Origin: Natronohydrobacter sp.
GTDB lineage: Bacteria; Pseudomonadota; Alphaproteobacteria; Rhodobacterales; Rhodobacteraceae
Direction of reading: 5' to 3'
DNA length: 22,414 nt
NCBI GenBank assembly: GCA_007123015.1
Contig: SKSL01000192.1
Coordinates: 1 to 22,414, forward strand
This document shows, piece by piece, positions 15,081 through 21,907 of this stretch (the stretch's first letter is position 1; every line of letters begins with the position of its first letter). The position numbers were made by a program, and so were the translations under genes. Below the pieces are notes generated by a model. That model was not told the origin of the DNA and searched no databases. It saw only the letters and a program-made list of their open reading frames with translations.

Positions 15081-17219
15081 TCACGCGGCAATCCCGCGCG
15101 CGGCACGCACCAGATCAAGGATCTTTTTCGATGCTTCCGGGATATTCGTGCCGGGTCCGAAAATTGCCTTCACCCCAGCATTATAGAGGAATTCGTAATC
15201 CTGCTGCGGGATCACGCCGCCACAGATGACCAGAATATCATCTGCCCCAGCAGCTCGCAGCTCTTTGACCAGTTCCGGTGCGAGTGTCTTGTGACCGGCC
15301 GCTTGGCTTGAGATGCCGATGATATGCACATCATTGTCGATGGCATCCTGCGCGGCTTCTGCAGGTGTCTGGAACAGCGGGCCCACATCGACATCGAAGC
15401 CGATATCGGCAAAAGCAGTGGCAATCACTTTCGCGCCCCGGTCATGCCCGTCCTGCCCCATCTTCACCACCAACATGCGCGGGCGGCGACCTTCGGCTTC
15501 GGCAAAGGCTTCGACATCCTTCTGGATCGCGGCAAAGCCGTCATCACCTTCATAGGCTGCACCATAGACCCCGGCCAAGGTCTTCACCTCGGCCCGGTGG
15601 CGGCCAAAGATTTTTTCCATCGCCATGCTGATCTCTCCGACTGAGGCCCGCGCACGGGCAGCTTCGACTGCAGCTTCCAACAGATTGCCACCTTCGCTGG
15701 CGCGGCGCGTGACTTCTTCCAGCGCAGCATCACAGACCGCCTGATCCCGCGAGGCGCGGATTTTCTCAAGCCGCGCGATCTGGCTGTCGCGGACTTTGAC
15801 ATTGTCGATATCGAGAATGTCGATCGGGTCTTCCTTGTCCTTGCGATACTTGTTGACGCCGACAATGACTTCCGTGCCCCGGTCGATCATCGCCTGACGC
15901 CGCGCGGCGGTTTCCTCGATTCGCAGCTTCGGCATGCCAGAGGCCACGGCCTTGGTCATGCCGCCCATCTCTTCGACTTCTTCCATCAGCGCCCAGGCCG
16001 CTTCGGCCAGATCATGGGTCAGCTTCTCGACATAGTAACTGCCCGCCAGCGGATCGACGACCTTGGTGACGCCAGTCTCTTCCTGCAACACAAGCTGCGT
16101 GTTCCGCGCAATCCGCGCGCTGAATTCGGTCGGAAGCGCAATCGCTTCATCCAGCGCATTGGTGTGCAACGATTGGGTGCCACCCAGAACAGCACTCATC
16201 GCTTCATAAGCGGTGCGGATCACGTTGTTATACGGATCTTGCTCTTGCAGCGAGACACCGGATGTCTGGCAATGCGTGCGCAACATGCTGGATTTCGGGT
16301 TCTTGGGCTGGAATTCCTCCATCACCCGCGACCAGAGCAGGCGCGCAGCGCGCAGCTTGGCGATTTCCATGAAGAAATTGGTACCAATCGCGAAGAAGAA
16401 ACTCAGCCGCCCCGCGAAATGGTCCACATCCATGCCAGCCGCAATCGCCGTGCGGACATATTCGCGCCCATCCGCCAGGGTGAAACCCAGCTCTTGCACC
16501 AGATTGGCGCCCGCTTCCTGCATGTGATAACCGGAAATCGAGATCGAGTTGAATTTCGGCATCTCGTTCGAGGTGTATTCGATGATATCCGCGATGATCC
16601 GCATCGAGGGTTCGGGCGGGAAGATATAGGTGTTGCGGACCATGAATTCTTTCAGGATGTCATTCTGAATGGTGCCCGACAGCAGGCTGCGATCCACCCC
16701 CTGCTCTTCGCCCGTGACGATGAAATTCGCCAGAATCGGGATCACCGCCCCGTTCATCGTCATCGAGACCGAGACCTTTTCGAGCGGGATCCCGTCAAAG
16801 AGGATCTTCATATCCTCGACCGAATCGATCGCCACGCCCGCCTTGCCGACATCGCCCATCACGCGGGGATGATCACTGTCATAGCCGCGATGCGTGGCCA
16901 GATCGAAAGCGACCGAGACACCTTGCTGACCTGCAGCCAGCGCCTTGCGGTAGAAGGCATTGGATTCCTCTGCCGTGGAAAACCCCGCATATTGCCGGAT
17001 CGTCCAGGGACGGCCTGCATACATCGTGGCTTTCACCCCGCGCGTATAGGGCGCTTCACCGGGGATATTGCCCAGATGCGGCAGACCTTCGATGTCGGCT
17101 TCCGTGTAAAGCGGCTGGACCGGGATGCCTTCGAGCGTCTCCCAGGTCAGGCTTTCCAGCGGGCGGTTGCGCAGCTCTTTCGTGGCCATCTCGGCCCAAC
17201 GGATTTTCGGATCGCTCAT
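15081..17219 (-). CDS. mcm: Methylmalonyl-CoA mutase (adenosylcobalamin-dependent)
   Basis: This enzyme interconverts (R)-methylmalonyl-CoA and succinyl-CoA, the last step of propionyl-CoA assimilation. The 712-residue single-chain form has an N-terminal TIM-barrel domain with TIRQYAGFSTAEESN (CoA and substrate binding) and VSVSMTMNGAVIPILA. A cobalamin-binding domain from about residue 580 carries the DxHxxG motif at Asp590, His592 and Gly595 (QDGHDRGAK), where His592 is the lower axial cobalt ligand. It continues with GISSQAAGHKTL and ICGGVIPQQDY. The start at 17219 has an AAAGGA site. It is transcribed away from a divergent DUF4174 gene, 96 bases upstream. Its placement in a pcc cluster matches the Rhodobacter-type gene arrangement. 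Confidence 0.97.
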   Translation of the reverse strand: MSDPKIRWAEMATKELRNRPLESLTWETLEGIPVQPLYTEADIEGLPHLGNIPGEAPYTRGVKATMYAGRPWTIRQYAGFSTAEESNAFYRKALAAGQQGVSVAFDLATHRGYDSDHPRVMGDVGKAGVAIDSVEDMKILFDGIPLEKVSVSMTMNGAVIPILANFIVTGEEQGVDRSLLSGTIQNDILKEFMVRNTYIFPPEPSMRIIADIIEYTSNEMPKFNSISISGYHMQEAGANLVQELGFTLADGREYVRTAIAAGMDVDHFAGRLSFFFAIGTNFFMEIAKLRAARLLWSRVMEEFQPKNPKSSMLRTHCQTSGVSLQEQDPYNNVIRTAYEAMSAVLGGTQSLHTNALDEAIALPTEFSARIARNTQLVLQEETGVTKVVDPLAGSYYVEKLTHDLAEAAWALMEEVEEMGGMTKAVASGMPKLRIEETAARRQAMIDRGTEVIVGVNKYRKDKEDPIDILDIDNVKVRDSQIARLEKIRASRDQAVCDAALEEVTRRASEGGNLLEAAVEAARARASVGEISMAMEKIFGRHRAEVKTLAGVYGAAYEGDDGFAAIQKDVEAFAEAEGRRPRMLVVKMGQDGHDRGAKVIATAFADIGFDVDVGPLFQTPAEAAQDAIDNDVHIIGISSQAAGHKTLAPELVKELRAAGADDILVICGGVIPQQDYEFLYNAGVKAIFGPGTNIPEASKKILDLVRAARGIAA

Positions 17220-17315
17220 GGCAGGTCCTTTCTATCGTGAATGCATGGCAAAACTCTGCCTGCTCTGGTGTTTTCCGAAAAACCGCGCCTATATAAGGGG
17301 CATGCAGGAGGCCAC

Positions 17316-17807
17316 ATGAAACCCGTCTGGACACTTGTTTTCGCTTTTATTTTCCCGCTCAGCCTTTCGGCCTCGGAAGGGGTTGAACCGGCGGTTGCCG
17401 AGATGGTGGCCGAAGAGATCGCTCCGAACCCTGATGAGGAACTGGTGTTTCTCGATGCGCGCGAGATCGACGTGCGCGAATTCATCTGGACGCGGCGGCT
17501 GATCGTGGTGATGGCGGACACGGCGGATGATCCACAATTTACCCGCCAGCTTGACGCACTGCGCGCGCGCGATATGGAATTCGTCGAGCGCAACGCCATC
17601 GTGATTTTCGATGCCAATCCCGAAGATCGCAGTCCGCTGCGGCAAGTGCTTCGCCCGCGCGGCTTCATGACCGCGATCCTTGATGTGGATGGCGAAGTGA
17701 AGGCGCGCCGCCCGGCTGTGCGCACTGGGCGCGAATTGATGGCCGTGATCGACCGTTTTCCGACACGACGGCAGGAATTGCTGGAACAATTGCCCTCGGG
17801 GCGGTGA
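17316..17807 (+). CDS. Secreted DUF4174-domain protein
   Basis: The start at 17316, with an AGGAG site 5 bases before it, gives a 163-residue protein with a signal peptide (MKPVWTLVFAFIFPLSLSAS). A domain follows that fits DUF4174: LDAREIDVREFIWTRRLIVVMAD near residue 45, a thioredoxin-like beta-alpha pattern, and ERNAIVIFD. The last part, VDGEVKARRPAVRTGRELMAVID, is also typical. No CxxC motif is present, so a thiol redox role is unlikely. Function is unknown; it is predicted to be periplasmic. It is divergent from the mutase gene and could share regulation through the 96-base intergenic region. Confidence 0.75.
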   Translation: MKPVWTLVFAFIFPLSLSASEGVEPAVAEMVAEEIAPNPDEELVFLDAREIDVREFIWTRRLIVVMADTADDPQFTRQLDALRARDMEFVERNAIVIFDANPEDRSPLRQVLRPRGFMTAILDVDGEVKARRPAVRTGRELMAVIDRFPTRRQELLEQLPSGR

Positions 17808-17850
17808 CGTGCCGTTTTCAGATTGCGGCTTGCGCCAGGTCCGTCTTTCA

Positions 17851-17915
17851 GGGGGCTGCCGCCCCCACCAGCCCCAAGGGACTGGTTCCCCCGCGAGTAT
17901 TTTGCGCAAGAAAAT
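17851..17915. repeat. REP-like Rhodobacterales intergenic repeat
   Basis: A GC hairpin GGGGGC-TGCC-GCCCCC (17851-17866) is followed by an imperfect hairpin CCAGCCCC-AA-GGGACTGG (17868-17885), a CCCCCGCGAGTATTTTGCG block and CAAGAAAATG. From memory, hairpins joined to a GAGTATTTT...CAAGAA block recur many times in Rhodobacteraceae genomes between genes. Here it fills the gap between two converging genes and ends at the stop codon of the small membrane protein. It may also act as a transcription barrier. Confidence 0.55.
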
Positions 17916-17919
17916 GGGG

Positions 17920-18300
17920 TCATTGGTAATATCCGATCTTTTCCGCCCAGCTTGACATGAGCCACCAGCCGGGACCGAAAACGCCAGCGAGCCAGAAGAC
18001 GAAAGCAGTGCCGATATCGAGCAGGCCCAACCAGACAGCGAGCGCCATGACCGCCGCGACACCATAGACCAGGCCGCCGCCCACGGTGACGAATTCCAGT
18101 CCCAGCCGGATACGACTGATGAGTGGGAAAAGCCCGTGGAAGAGCGCCATGCCGCCCAAGGGCGGCATCAGCAACAACACCCAATAGCCGTCACGCACGC
18201 CTTCGATCAGTTGCGACAGGATGACCCATGCCAGCACCAGAGCTGCAAAGAAACACAGCATATAGGTTGCAAAAAGACGCATGGGCGTGCGTTTCATCAT
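17920..18300 (-). CDS. Small membrane protein coupled to pccA
   Basis: A 126-residue protein with about four predicted membrane helices: FATYMLCFFAALVLAWVIL, YWVLLLMPPLGGMALFHGL, FVTVGGGLVYGVAAVMALAV and IGTAFVFWLAGVFGPGWWLM. It ends SSWAEKIGYYQ. The N-terminus is basic (MMKRTPMRLF), so it is expected to lie inside. The ATG at 18300 overlaps the pccA stop by 4 bases (ATGA), which signals translational coupling to the carboxylase gene; an adjacent ATG at 18297 is equally possible. I do not recognise a named family and see no catalytic motif. It is the last gene of the pccA transcript. Confidence 0.8.
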   Translation of the reverse strand: MMKRTPMRLFATYMLCFFAALVLAWVILSQLIEGVRDGYWVLLLMPPLGGMALFHGLFPLISRIRLGLEFVTVGGGLVYGVAAVMALAVWLGLLDIGTAFVFWLAGVFGPGWWLMSSWAEKIGYYQ

Positions 18301-20294
18301 TCGAACTCCATGATCACATCATCGACCGCGAGCGAGGCACCCGGTTCGGCATTGATCCTGGACACACGCCCCTTGCGCTCGGCGCGCAGGATGTTTTCCA
18401 TCTTCATCGCCTCGACTGTGGCCAGCGCCTGACCTTCATAGACCTCGTCGCCCTCGGTGACGGCAATGGACACCACCATCCCCGGCATCGGGCACAAGAG
18501 CAGCTTCGAGGTATCCGGCGGCAGTTTTTCAGGCATCAACCGTGCAAGTTCAGCCTGACGTGGTGAGAAGACATGCACTTTCAGATCAGCCCCGCGCAGG
18601 CGCAGGCGATAGCCGCCCGGTTGCTTGGCCACTTTCATCACCAGAGGTGTGCCATTGACCAAGAGCCGCGCCAAGGGCTGGCCCGGTTTCCAATCCGATG
18701 TGATGCGATACTCCTGACCGGCCAGGGTGACTGTCGCGCCCTCGCGGTCGGCCTTGATGCTGGCGTCCAGTTCCGCACCTGCGATCTTGACCACCCATTC
18801 GGTGCCGACGACGCGCTCATGATTGTCCATCCGACCGGATACCCGCGCACGCCTGATTTCAGCCACGCGGTTCATGGCACAGGCCGCGGCGGCGACACGG
18901 TGGATCAGATCGCCGGCAAGCTCGGCGCCTTCAAACCCGTCAGGATATTCTTCGGCGATGAAGGCCGTCGTGATCTCGCCCGAGACAAAACGCGGATGGT
19001 CCATCACGGCCGACAGGAACGGCAGGTTATGGCCGATCCCTTCCAACTCGAATTCATCGAGGGCAAGGCGCATTTCCTCGATCGCCTGCCCGCGCGTGGG
19101 CGCCCAGGTGCAGAGCTTCGCGATCATCGGGTCGTAATACATGCTGATCTCGCCGCCCTCATAGACGCCTGTGTCATTGCGCACGGCGCGCGCGGCCTCT
19201 GCCACCTCAAGCGGTGGGCGGTAGCGGGTCAGACGGCCAATCGAGGGCAGGAAGTTGCGATACGGGTCTTCGGCATAGAGGCGGCTTTCCATCGCCCAGC
19301 CGTTGATCTTCAGGTCCGATTGCGCAAACGGCAGCTTCTCGCCTGCGGCCACGCGGATCATCTGCTCGACCAGATCGACGCCAGTGATCAGTTCCGTGAC
19401 CGGATGCTCCACTTGCAGCCGGGTGTTCATTTCCAGGAAGTAGAAATTCCGCGCACCATCGACGATGAATTCCACTGTGCCCGCGCTGGTATAGCCCACT
19501 GCCTGCGCCAAGGCGCAAGCCTGCTCGCCCATCGCCTTGCGGGTGGCCTCATCCAGAAATGGCGAGGGCGCTTCCTCGATCACCTTCTGGTTCCGGCGCT
19601 GGATCGAACATTCGCGCTCATGCAGATAGACGCAATTGCCGTGCTGGTCAGCAAGCACCTGTATTTCGATATGGCGCGGCTGGGTCACGAATTTCTCGAT
19701 GAAAATCCGGTCATCACCAAAACTGTTGGCGGCCTCGTTCTTGGAAGACTGGAAGCCTTCGCGGACTTCATCCTCTTTCCAGGCGATCCGCATACCCTTG
19801 CCGCCGCCCCCGGCGCTGGCCTTGATCATCACGGGATAGCCGATCTCGCCCGAAATCTTCACGGCTTCATCCGCATCCGCGATCAGCCCCATATAGCCCG
19901 GAACTGTGCTGACGCCCGCTTCCGCGGCCAGTTTCTTCGAGGTGATCTTGTCGCCCATCGCTTCAATCGCGCCAGCAGGCGGGCCGATGAAGGCCACGCC
20001 TTCGGCGGCCAACGCTTCGGCGAATTTCATGTTTTCCGACAGGAACCCATAGCCCGGATGCACGGCTTCCGCGCCGGTCTGGCGGATCGCGTCCATGATC
20101 TTGTCGATCACGATATAAGATTGGTTCGCAGGCGCAGGCCCGATATGCACAGCTTCATCCGCCATGCGCACATGAAGCGCATTGCGGTCGGCGTCGGAAT
20201 AGACCGCCACAGTCTTGATGCCCATCTTGCGGGCCGATTTGATCACGCGGCAGGCGATTTCACCACGATTGGCGATCAGGATTTTCGAAAACAT
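18297..20294 (-). CDS. pccA: Propionyl-CoA carboxylase alpha (biotin) subunit
   Basis: PccA carboxylates its own biotin with ATP and bicarbonate and, with PccB, converts propionyl-CoA to (S)-methylmalonyl-CoA. The 665 residues contain the biotin carboxylase domain (to about residue 445) with MFSKILIANRGEIACRV, the ATP-grasp loop KASAGGGGKGMRI and the catalytic EMNTRLQVEHPVTE. A linker (BT) region and a C-terminal biotinyl domain follow, with the biotin lysine at residue 631 in EAMKMENI. The frame is open another 84 codons upstream, but the ATG at 20294 gives the standard N-terminus and follows GGAGAGGAG. pccB lies about 1.6 kb upstream, with four small genes and two terminators between them. 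Confidence 0.96.
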   Translation of the reverse strand: MFSKILIANRGEIACRVIKSARKMGIKTVAVYSDADRNALHVRMADEAVHIGPAPANQSYIVIDKIMDAIRQTGAEAVHPGYGFLSENMKFAEALAAEGVAFIGPPAGAIEAMGDKITSKKLAAEAGVSTVPGYMGLIADADEAVKISGEIGYPVMIKASAGGGGKGMRIAWKEDEVREGFQSSKNEAANSFGDDRIFIEKFVTQPRHIEIQVLADQHGNCVYLHERECSIQRRNQKVIEEAPSPFLDEATRKAMGEQACALAQAVGYTSAGTVEFIVDGARNFYFLEMNTRLQVEHPVTELITGVDLVEQMIRVAAGEKLPFAQSDLKINGWAMESRLYAEDPYRNFLPSIGRLTRYRPPLEVAEAARAVRNDTGVYEGGEISMYYDPMIAKLCTWAPTRGQAIEEMRLALDEFELEGIGHNLPFLSAVMDHPRFVSGEITTAFIAEEYPDGFEGAELAGDLIHRVAAAACAMNRVAEIRRARVSGRMDNHERVVGTEWVVKIAGAELDASIKADREGATVTLAGQEYRITSDWKPGQPLARLLVNGTPLVMKVAKQPGGYRLRLRGADLKVHVFSPRQAELARLMPEKLPPDTSKLLLCPMPGMVVSIAVTEGDEVYEGQALATVEAMKMENILRAERKGRVSRINAEPGASLAVDDVIMEFE

Positions 20295-20331
20295 GCTGGC
20301 TCCTCTCCAGGGCGGGTCGTGGGAAAGCGCA

Positions 20332-20712
20332 TCACTCTTCCCATGTGTCAAAGGCAAATTCGGATGATCCGTCGAACAGCTGCGGAAAGCTCGCTTCTGC
20401 GGCGCGCATGTCCACACGCAGCAACTGGTCATAGCTGACAGGATCGAAAGGGTCAGAGGCGGCCACCACTTCGCGTCCCAGAAGCCAGGACAAGCGGCCC
20501 GCATCAAGATTGCCGCGCTCGAAGGGCGCGTCGCCAAAATGGGCAATCAGCGCCCCCAGAAAGGCCTCATCGGCCCGCCGGTCCACCAGACGACGGTCGG
20601 CGAACCGCTTGCGCGGGGAGAGAGGCGTCACGCCTTTGGGATTGGCGCGGCGGATGGTGAATTGAAAATCACTTCCAGACAGGCGGCCTGGGAAACCACG
20701 GTGTTTCAGCAT
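20332..20712 (-). CDS. Small cytoplasmic protein of unknown function upstream of pccA
   Basis: A 126-residue protein with no signal peptide or membrane segment. The start (MLKHRGFPGRLSG) follows AGGGGG at good spacing, and the stop is 37 bases before pccA, so they are very likely co-transcribed. The middle is rich in Arg, Asp and Ala (RRLVDRRADEAFLGALIAHFG) and the C-terminus is acidic and ends DTWEE. I do not recognise a domain. Position suggests a role connected with the carboxylase, such as expression or stability, but this is inference. It could be a Rhodobacteraceae-specific family. Confidence 0.75.
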   Translation of the reverse strand: MLKHRGFPGRLSGSDFQFTIRRANPKGVTPLSPRKRFADRRLVDRRADEAFLGALIAHFGDAPFERGNLDAGRLSWLLGREVVAASDPFDPVSYDQLLRVDMRAAEASFPQLFDGSSEFAFDTWEE

Positions 20713-20755
20713 GCGTGCCCCCTGCGACCAAAGGCTGCGATCTGCAGGGCCGTGA

Positions 20756-20771
20756 CGGGCATTTCTGCCCG
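20756..20771 (-). terminator. Short hairpin after the first small lipoprotein gene
   Basis: CGGGCA (20756-20761) and TGCCCG (20766-20771) form a 6-base-pair stem with a TTTC loop, 14 bases after the lipoprotein stop and about 44 bases before the next start. No T-run follows on the minus strand, so it is more likely an RNA stabiliser or weak attenuator than a full terminator. Confidence 0.35.
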
Positions 20772-20784
20772 ATCACAGGTCAGT

Positions 20785-20922
20785 TCAGCGCTTGCTCTTG
20801 ACGCCTTCAGGCTCGACCATGATCGGGGCGGCCATGACGGGCTCCGGTGCAGGGGCTGGACGCGAGCAGGCCGTAAGGGCGAAGGTCGCGCCGATGACCA
20901 TCGTGAGTGTAAGTTTGGACAT
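20785..20922 (-). CDS. Small lipoprotein, 45 residues (paralogue 1)
   Basis: An ATG at 20922, preceded by AGAGGAG at good spacing, opens a 45-residue frame. The first 19 residues are a signal sequence ending in a good lipobox, LTAC, with the lipid-modified cysteine at residue 19. The mature peptide is only 27 residues, proline-rich and basic at its end: CSRPAPAPEPV, then API, VEP and KSKR. It is clearly related to the 49-residue product encoded at 21145-21294 (same Cys19, same C-[ST]-R, AP, EPV, API, VEP and K-x-K order). It is probably anchored in a membrane facing the periplasm. Function is unknown. The nearest downstream gene is the 126-residue protein; a small hairpin lies between them. 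Confidence 0.75.
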   Translation of the reverse strand: MSKLTLTMVIGATFALTACSRPAPAPEPVMAAPIMVEPEGVKSKR

Positions 20923-20971
20923 CTCGATCTCCTCTCTGGTGTCAGACCCGAGACGTCTGCCGTCGCGCAGC

Positions 20972-21022
20972 GCCTCGGCATTGTGCTGGGTCGCGCAATC
21001 ACGCGCCGCAGGTTGCCGAGGC
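20972..21022 (-). promoter_or_regulatory. Structured leader of the first small lipoprotein gene
   Basis: GCCTCGGCA (20972-20980) and TGCCGAGGC (21014-21022) are exact complements, 9 base pairs with a 33-base loop, located 50-100 bases upstream of the lipoprotein start and downstream of two terminators. If the promoter lies just after those terminators, this hairpin would be part of the transcript leader. I see no riboswitch core that I recognise. Confidence 0.35.
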
Positions 21023-21052
21023 TAGCGCAGGGAAGGCAACTTGGCCAGAGTG

Positions 21053-21087
21053 AAAAACGCACCGGCTTCAGCAAGCCAGACCGGTGC
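21053..21087 (-). terminator. Intrinsic terminator (second of a tandem pair)
   Basis: On the minus strand GCACCGG and CCGGTGC (21081-21087 and 21059-21065 on the plus strand) pair, with an alternative inner pairing of CTT and AAG, and the stem is followed after one base by five T residues (21053-21057). It lies 80 bases after the stop of the second small lipoprotein gene. Confidence 0.75.
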
Positions 21088-21105
21088 AGATCAAGACAGG
21101 TCCGG

Positions 21106-21136
21106 AAAAACGGGGCAGTGCGCAGGCTCTGCCCCG
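21106..21136 (-). terminator. Intrinsic terminator (first of a tandem pair)
   Basis: On the minus strand CGGGGCAG (21129-21136) and CTGCCCCG (21111-21118) form an 8-base-pair stem with a 10-base loop, followed directly by five T residues (21106-21110). It starts 9 bases after the stop codon of the lipoprotein gene at 21145-21294 and is a textbook Rho-independent terminator. Confidence 0.85.
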
Positions 21137-21144
21137 CCCCGAAC

Positions 21145-21294
21145 TTAGCGATATTTACCTTTGGTCGCGCTTGGCTCGACATAGATCGGCGCATGCACGG
21201 GTTCGAAATGATGGACCGGTTCAGGGGCCTTGCGCGTACAGGTGGCCGGGATAAGCGACACCAGGAACGCAGACACGAGAGCGAGTTTCGCCAT
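21145..21294 (-). CDS. Small lipoprotein-like exported peptide, 49 residues (paralogue 2)
   Basis: An ATG at 21294 follows a clear AGGAGA site. The 49-residue product starts with a signal sequence (MAKLALVSAFLVSLIPATC) and has its cysteine at residue 19, as in the neighbouring paralogue. The residue before the cysteine is Thr (PATC), an unusual lipobox, so lipidation is less certain here. The mature peptide has C-T-R-K-A-P-E-P-V, a His-rich stretch (HHFEPVHAPI), then YVEP and ends KGKYR. It shares the order C-x-R, AP, EPV, API, VEP, K-x-K with the 45-residue protein at 20785-20922. A tandem pair of terminators follows it. Function is unknown. Confidence 0.72.
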   Translation of the reverse strand: MAKLALVSAFLVSLIPATCTRKAPEPVHHFEPVHAPIYVEPSATKGKYR

Positions 21295-21317
21295 TGTAGT
21301 CTCCTGCTCGAATTGGC

Positions 21318-21347
21318 GGGGCACCAGTTATGCTCTGGATATGCCCC
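21318..21347 (-). promoter_or_regulatory. Hairpin in the leader of the second small lipoprotein gene
   Basis: GGGGCACCAG (21318-21327) pairs with CTGG (21335-21338) and TGCCCC (21342-21347) across a 7-base loop and a 3-base bulge. It lies 24-53 bases upstream of the lipoprotein start and is not followed by a T-run, so it looks like a leader structure and not a terminator. A second inverted repeat, CCGGAATG (21368-21375) with CATTCCGG (21432-21439), lies further upstream. Confidence 0.35.
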
Positions 21348-21480
21348 AACTGCTTGACAAACATGCTCCGGAATGAAGGCATGCAACTGCACCATATCGG
21401 TTTTGCAGAATCCTGACCACGAAAATCTCGGCATTCCGGCGGGTTGTGGCGCGCCTGCATCAGCGTGGATCGGCCTGAGC

Positions 21481-21897
21481 TTAGTCAGCATGGTCGTCCC
21501 AATCTGCCATGCAGCCCGTATCCGCGATGCGGAACCATTCGAATATCTGCACGGCACCTGTCTCAACCATACCGAATGTCACGTCACGATCCATCAGCGT
21601 CACCACGATGCTGTCCCAGCCTTCTGCACGAGGATCGCCCTCTCCGGCACGATAGGCGGCAAGCTGCATCTCGCAGATCCGAGCCATGTCCTCGAAGGCG
21701 CGCTCCATCTCCTCCAGATCGGATGCAGCTTCGAGTCCCTCGACAACAAAGCGCAAGCGGATCGCTGAAAATTCCTCATCCCAGATCACAGGCAGCGGCC
21801 GCGCCTGCGGGCCAGAGAGCAAGGTCAGGCGCTCTGCACCGGCCACAGGGGCAAGCAGAGCGAAAGACGCTGCAAGGATAAGGGACAAGGCGCGCAT
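21481..21897 (-). CDS. Secreted protein, DUF6497-type, downstream of pccB
   Basis: From the ATG at 21897 the protein has 138 residues, beginning with a signal peptide (MRALSLILAASFALLAPVAGA). The mature part has LTLLSGPQARPLPVIWDEEF, a beta-rich start. An acidic helix (LEEMERAFEDMARICEMQLA) and a C-terminal VTLMDRDVTFGMVETGAVQIFEWFRI follow. It contains two cysteines, in ICEMQ and GCMAD, that could form a disulfide. Its size and position beside pccB fit the DUF6497 family of Rhodobacteraceae, but I assign that name from memory with moderate confidence. A longer start (21972) would lie inside pccB. It begins 10 bases after the pccB stop, so it is probably co-transcribed. Confidence 0.75.
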   Translation of the reverse strand: MRALSLILAASFALLAPVAGAERLTLLSGPQARPLPVIWDEEFSAIRLRFVVEGLEAASDLEEMERAFEDMARICEMQLAAYRAGEGDPRAEGWDSIVVTLMDRDVTFGMVETGAVQIFEWFRIADTGCMADWDDHAD

Positions 21898-21907
21898 CAA
21901 ACACGTC

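Noticed and set aside
14527..15186. A long plus-strand frame overlapping the DoxX gene in another phase
   Set aside because: It runs through the DoxX gene and the terminator hairpins, and the translation is Arg-rich with no motif.
15212..15424. Second B12-domain protein frame at the end of the mutase
   Set aside because: It is another phase of the mutase's cobalamin-binding region, not a separate gene.
16014..17240. A 408-codon open frame on the plus strand opposite methylmalonyl-CoA mutase
   Set aside because: It is the antisense shadow of the mutase codons, shows no domain, and has an Arg/His-rich translation.
18573..20438. A 621-codon open frame on the plus strand opposite pccA
   Set aside because: It is antisense to a well-supported gene and follows from the strong third-position G+C bias. 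The translation is rich in His, Arg and Gly with no recognisable domain.
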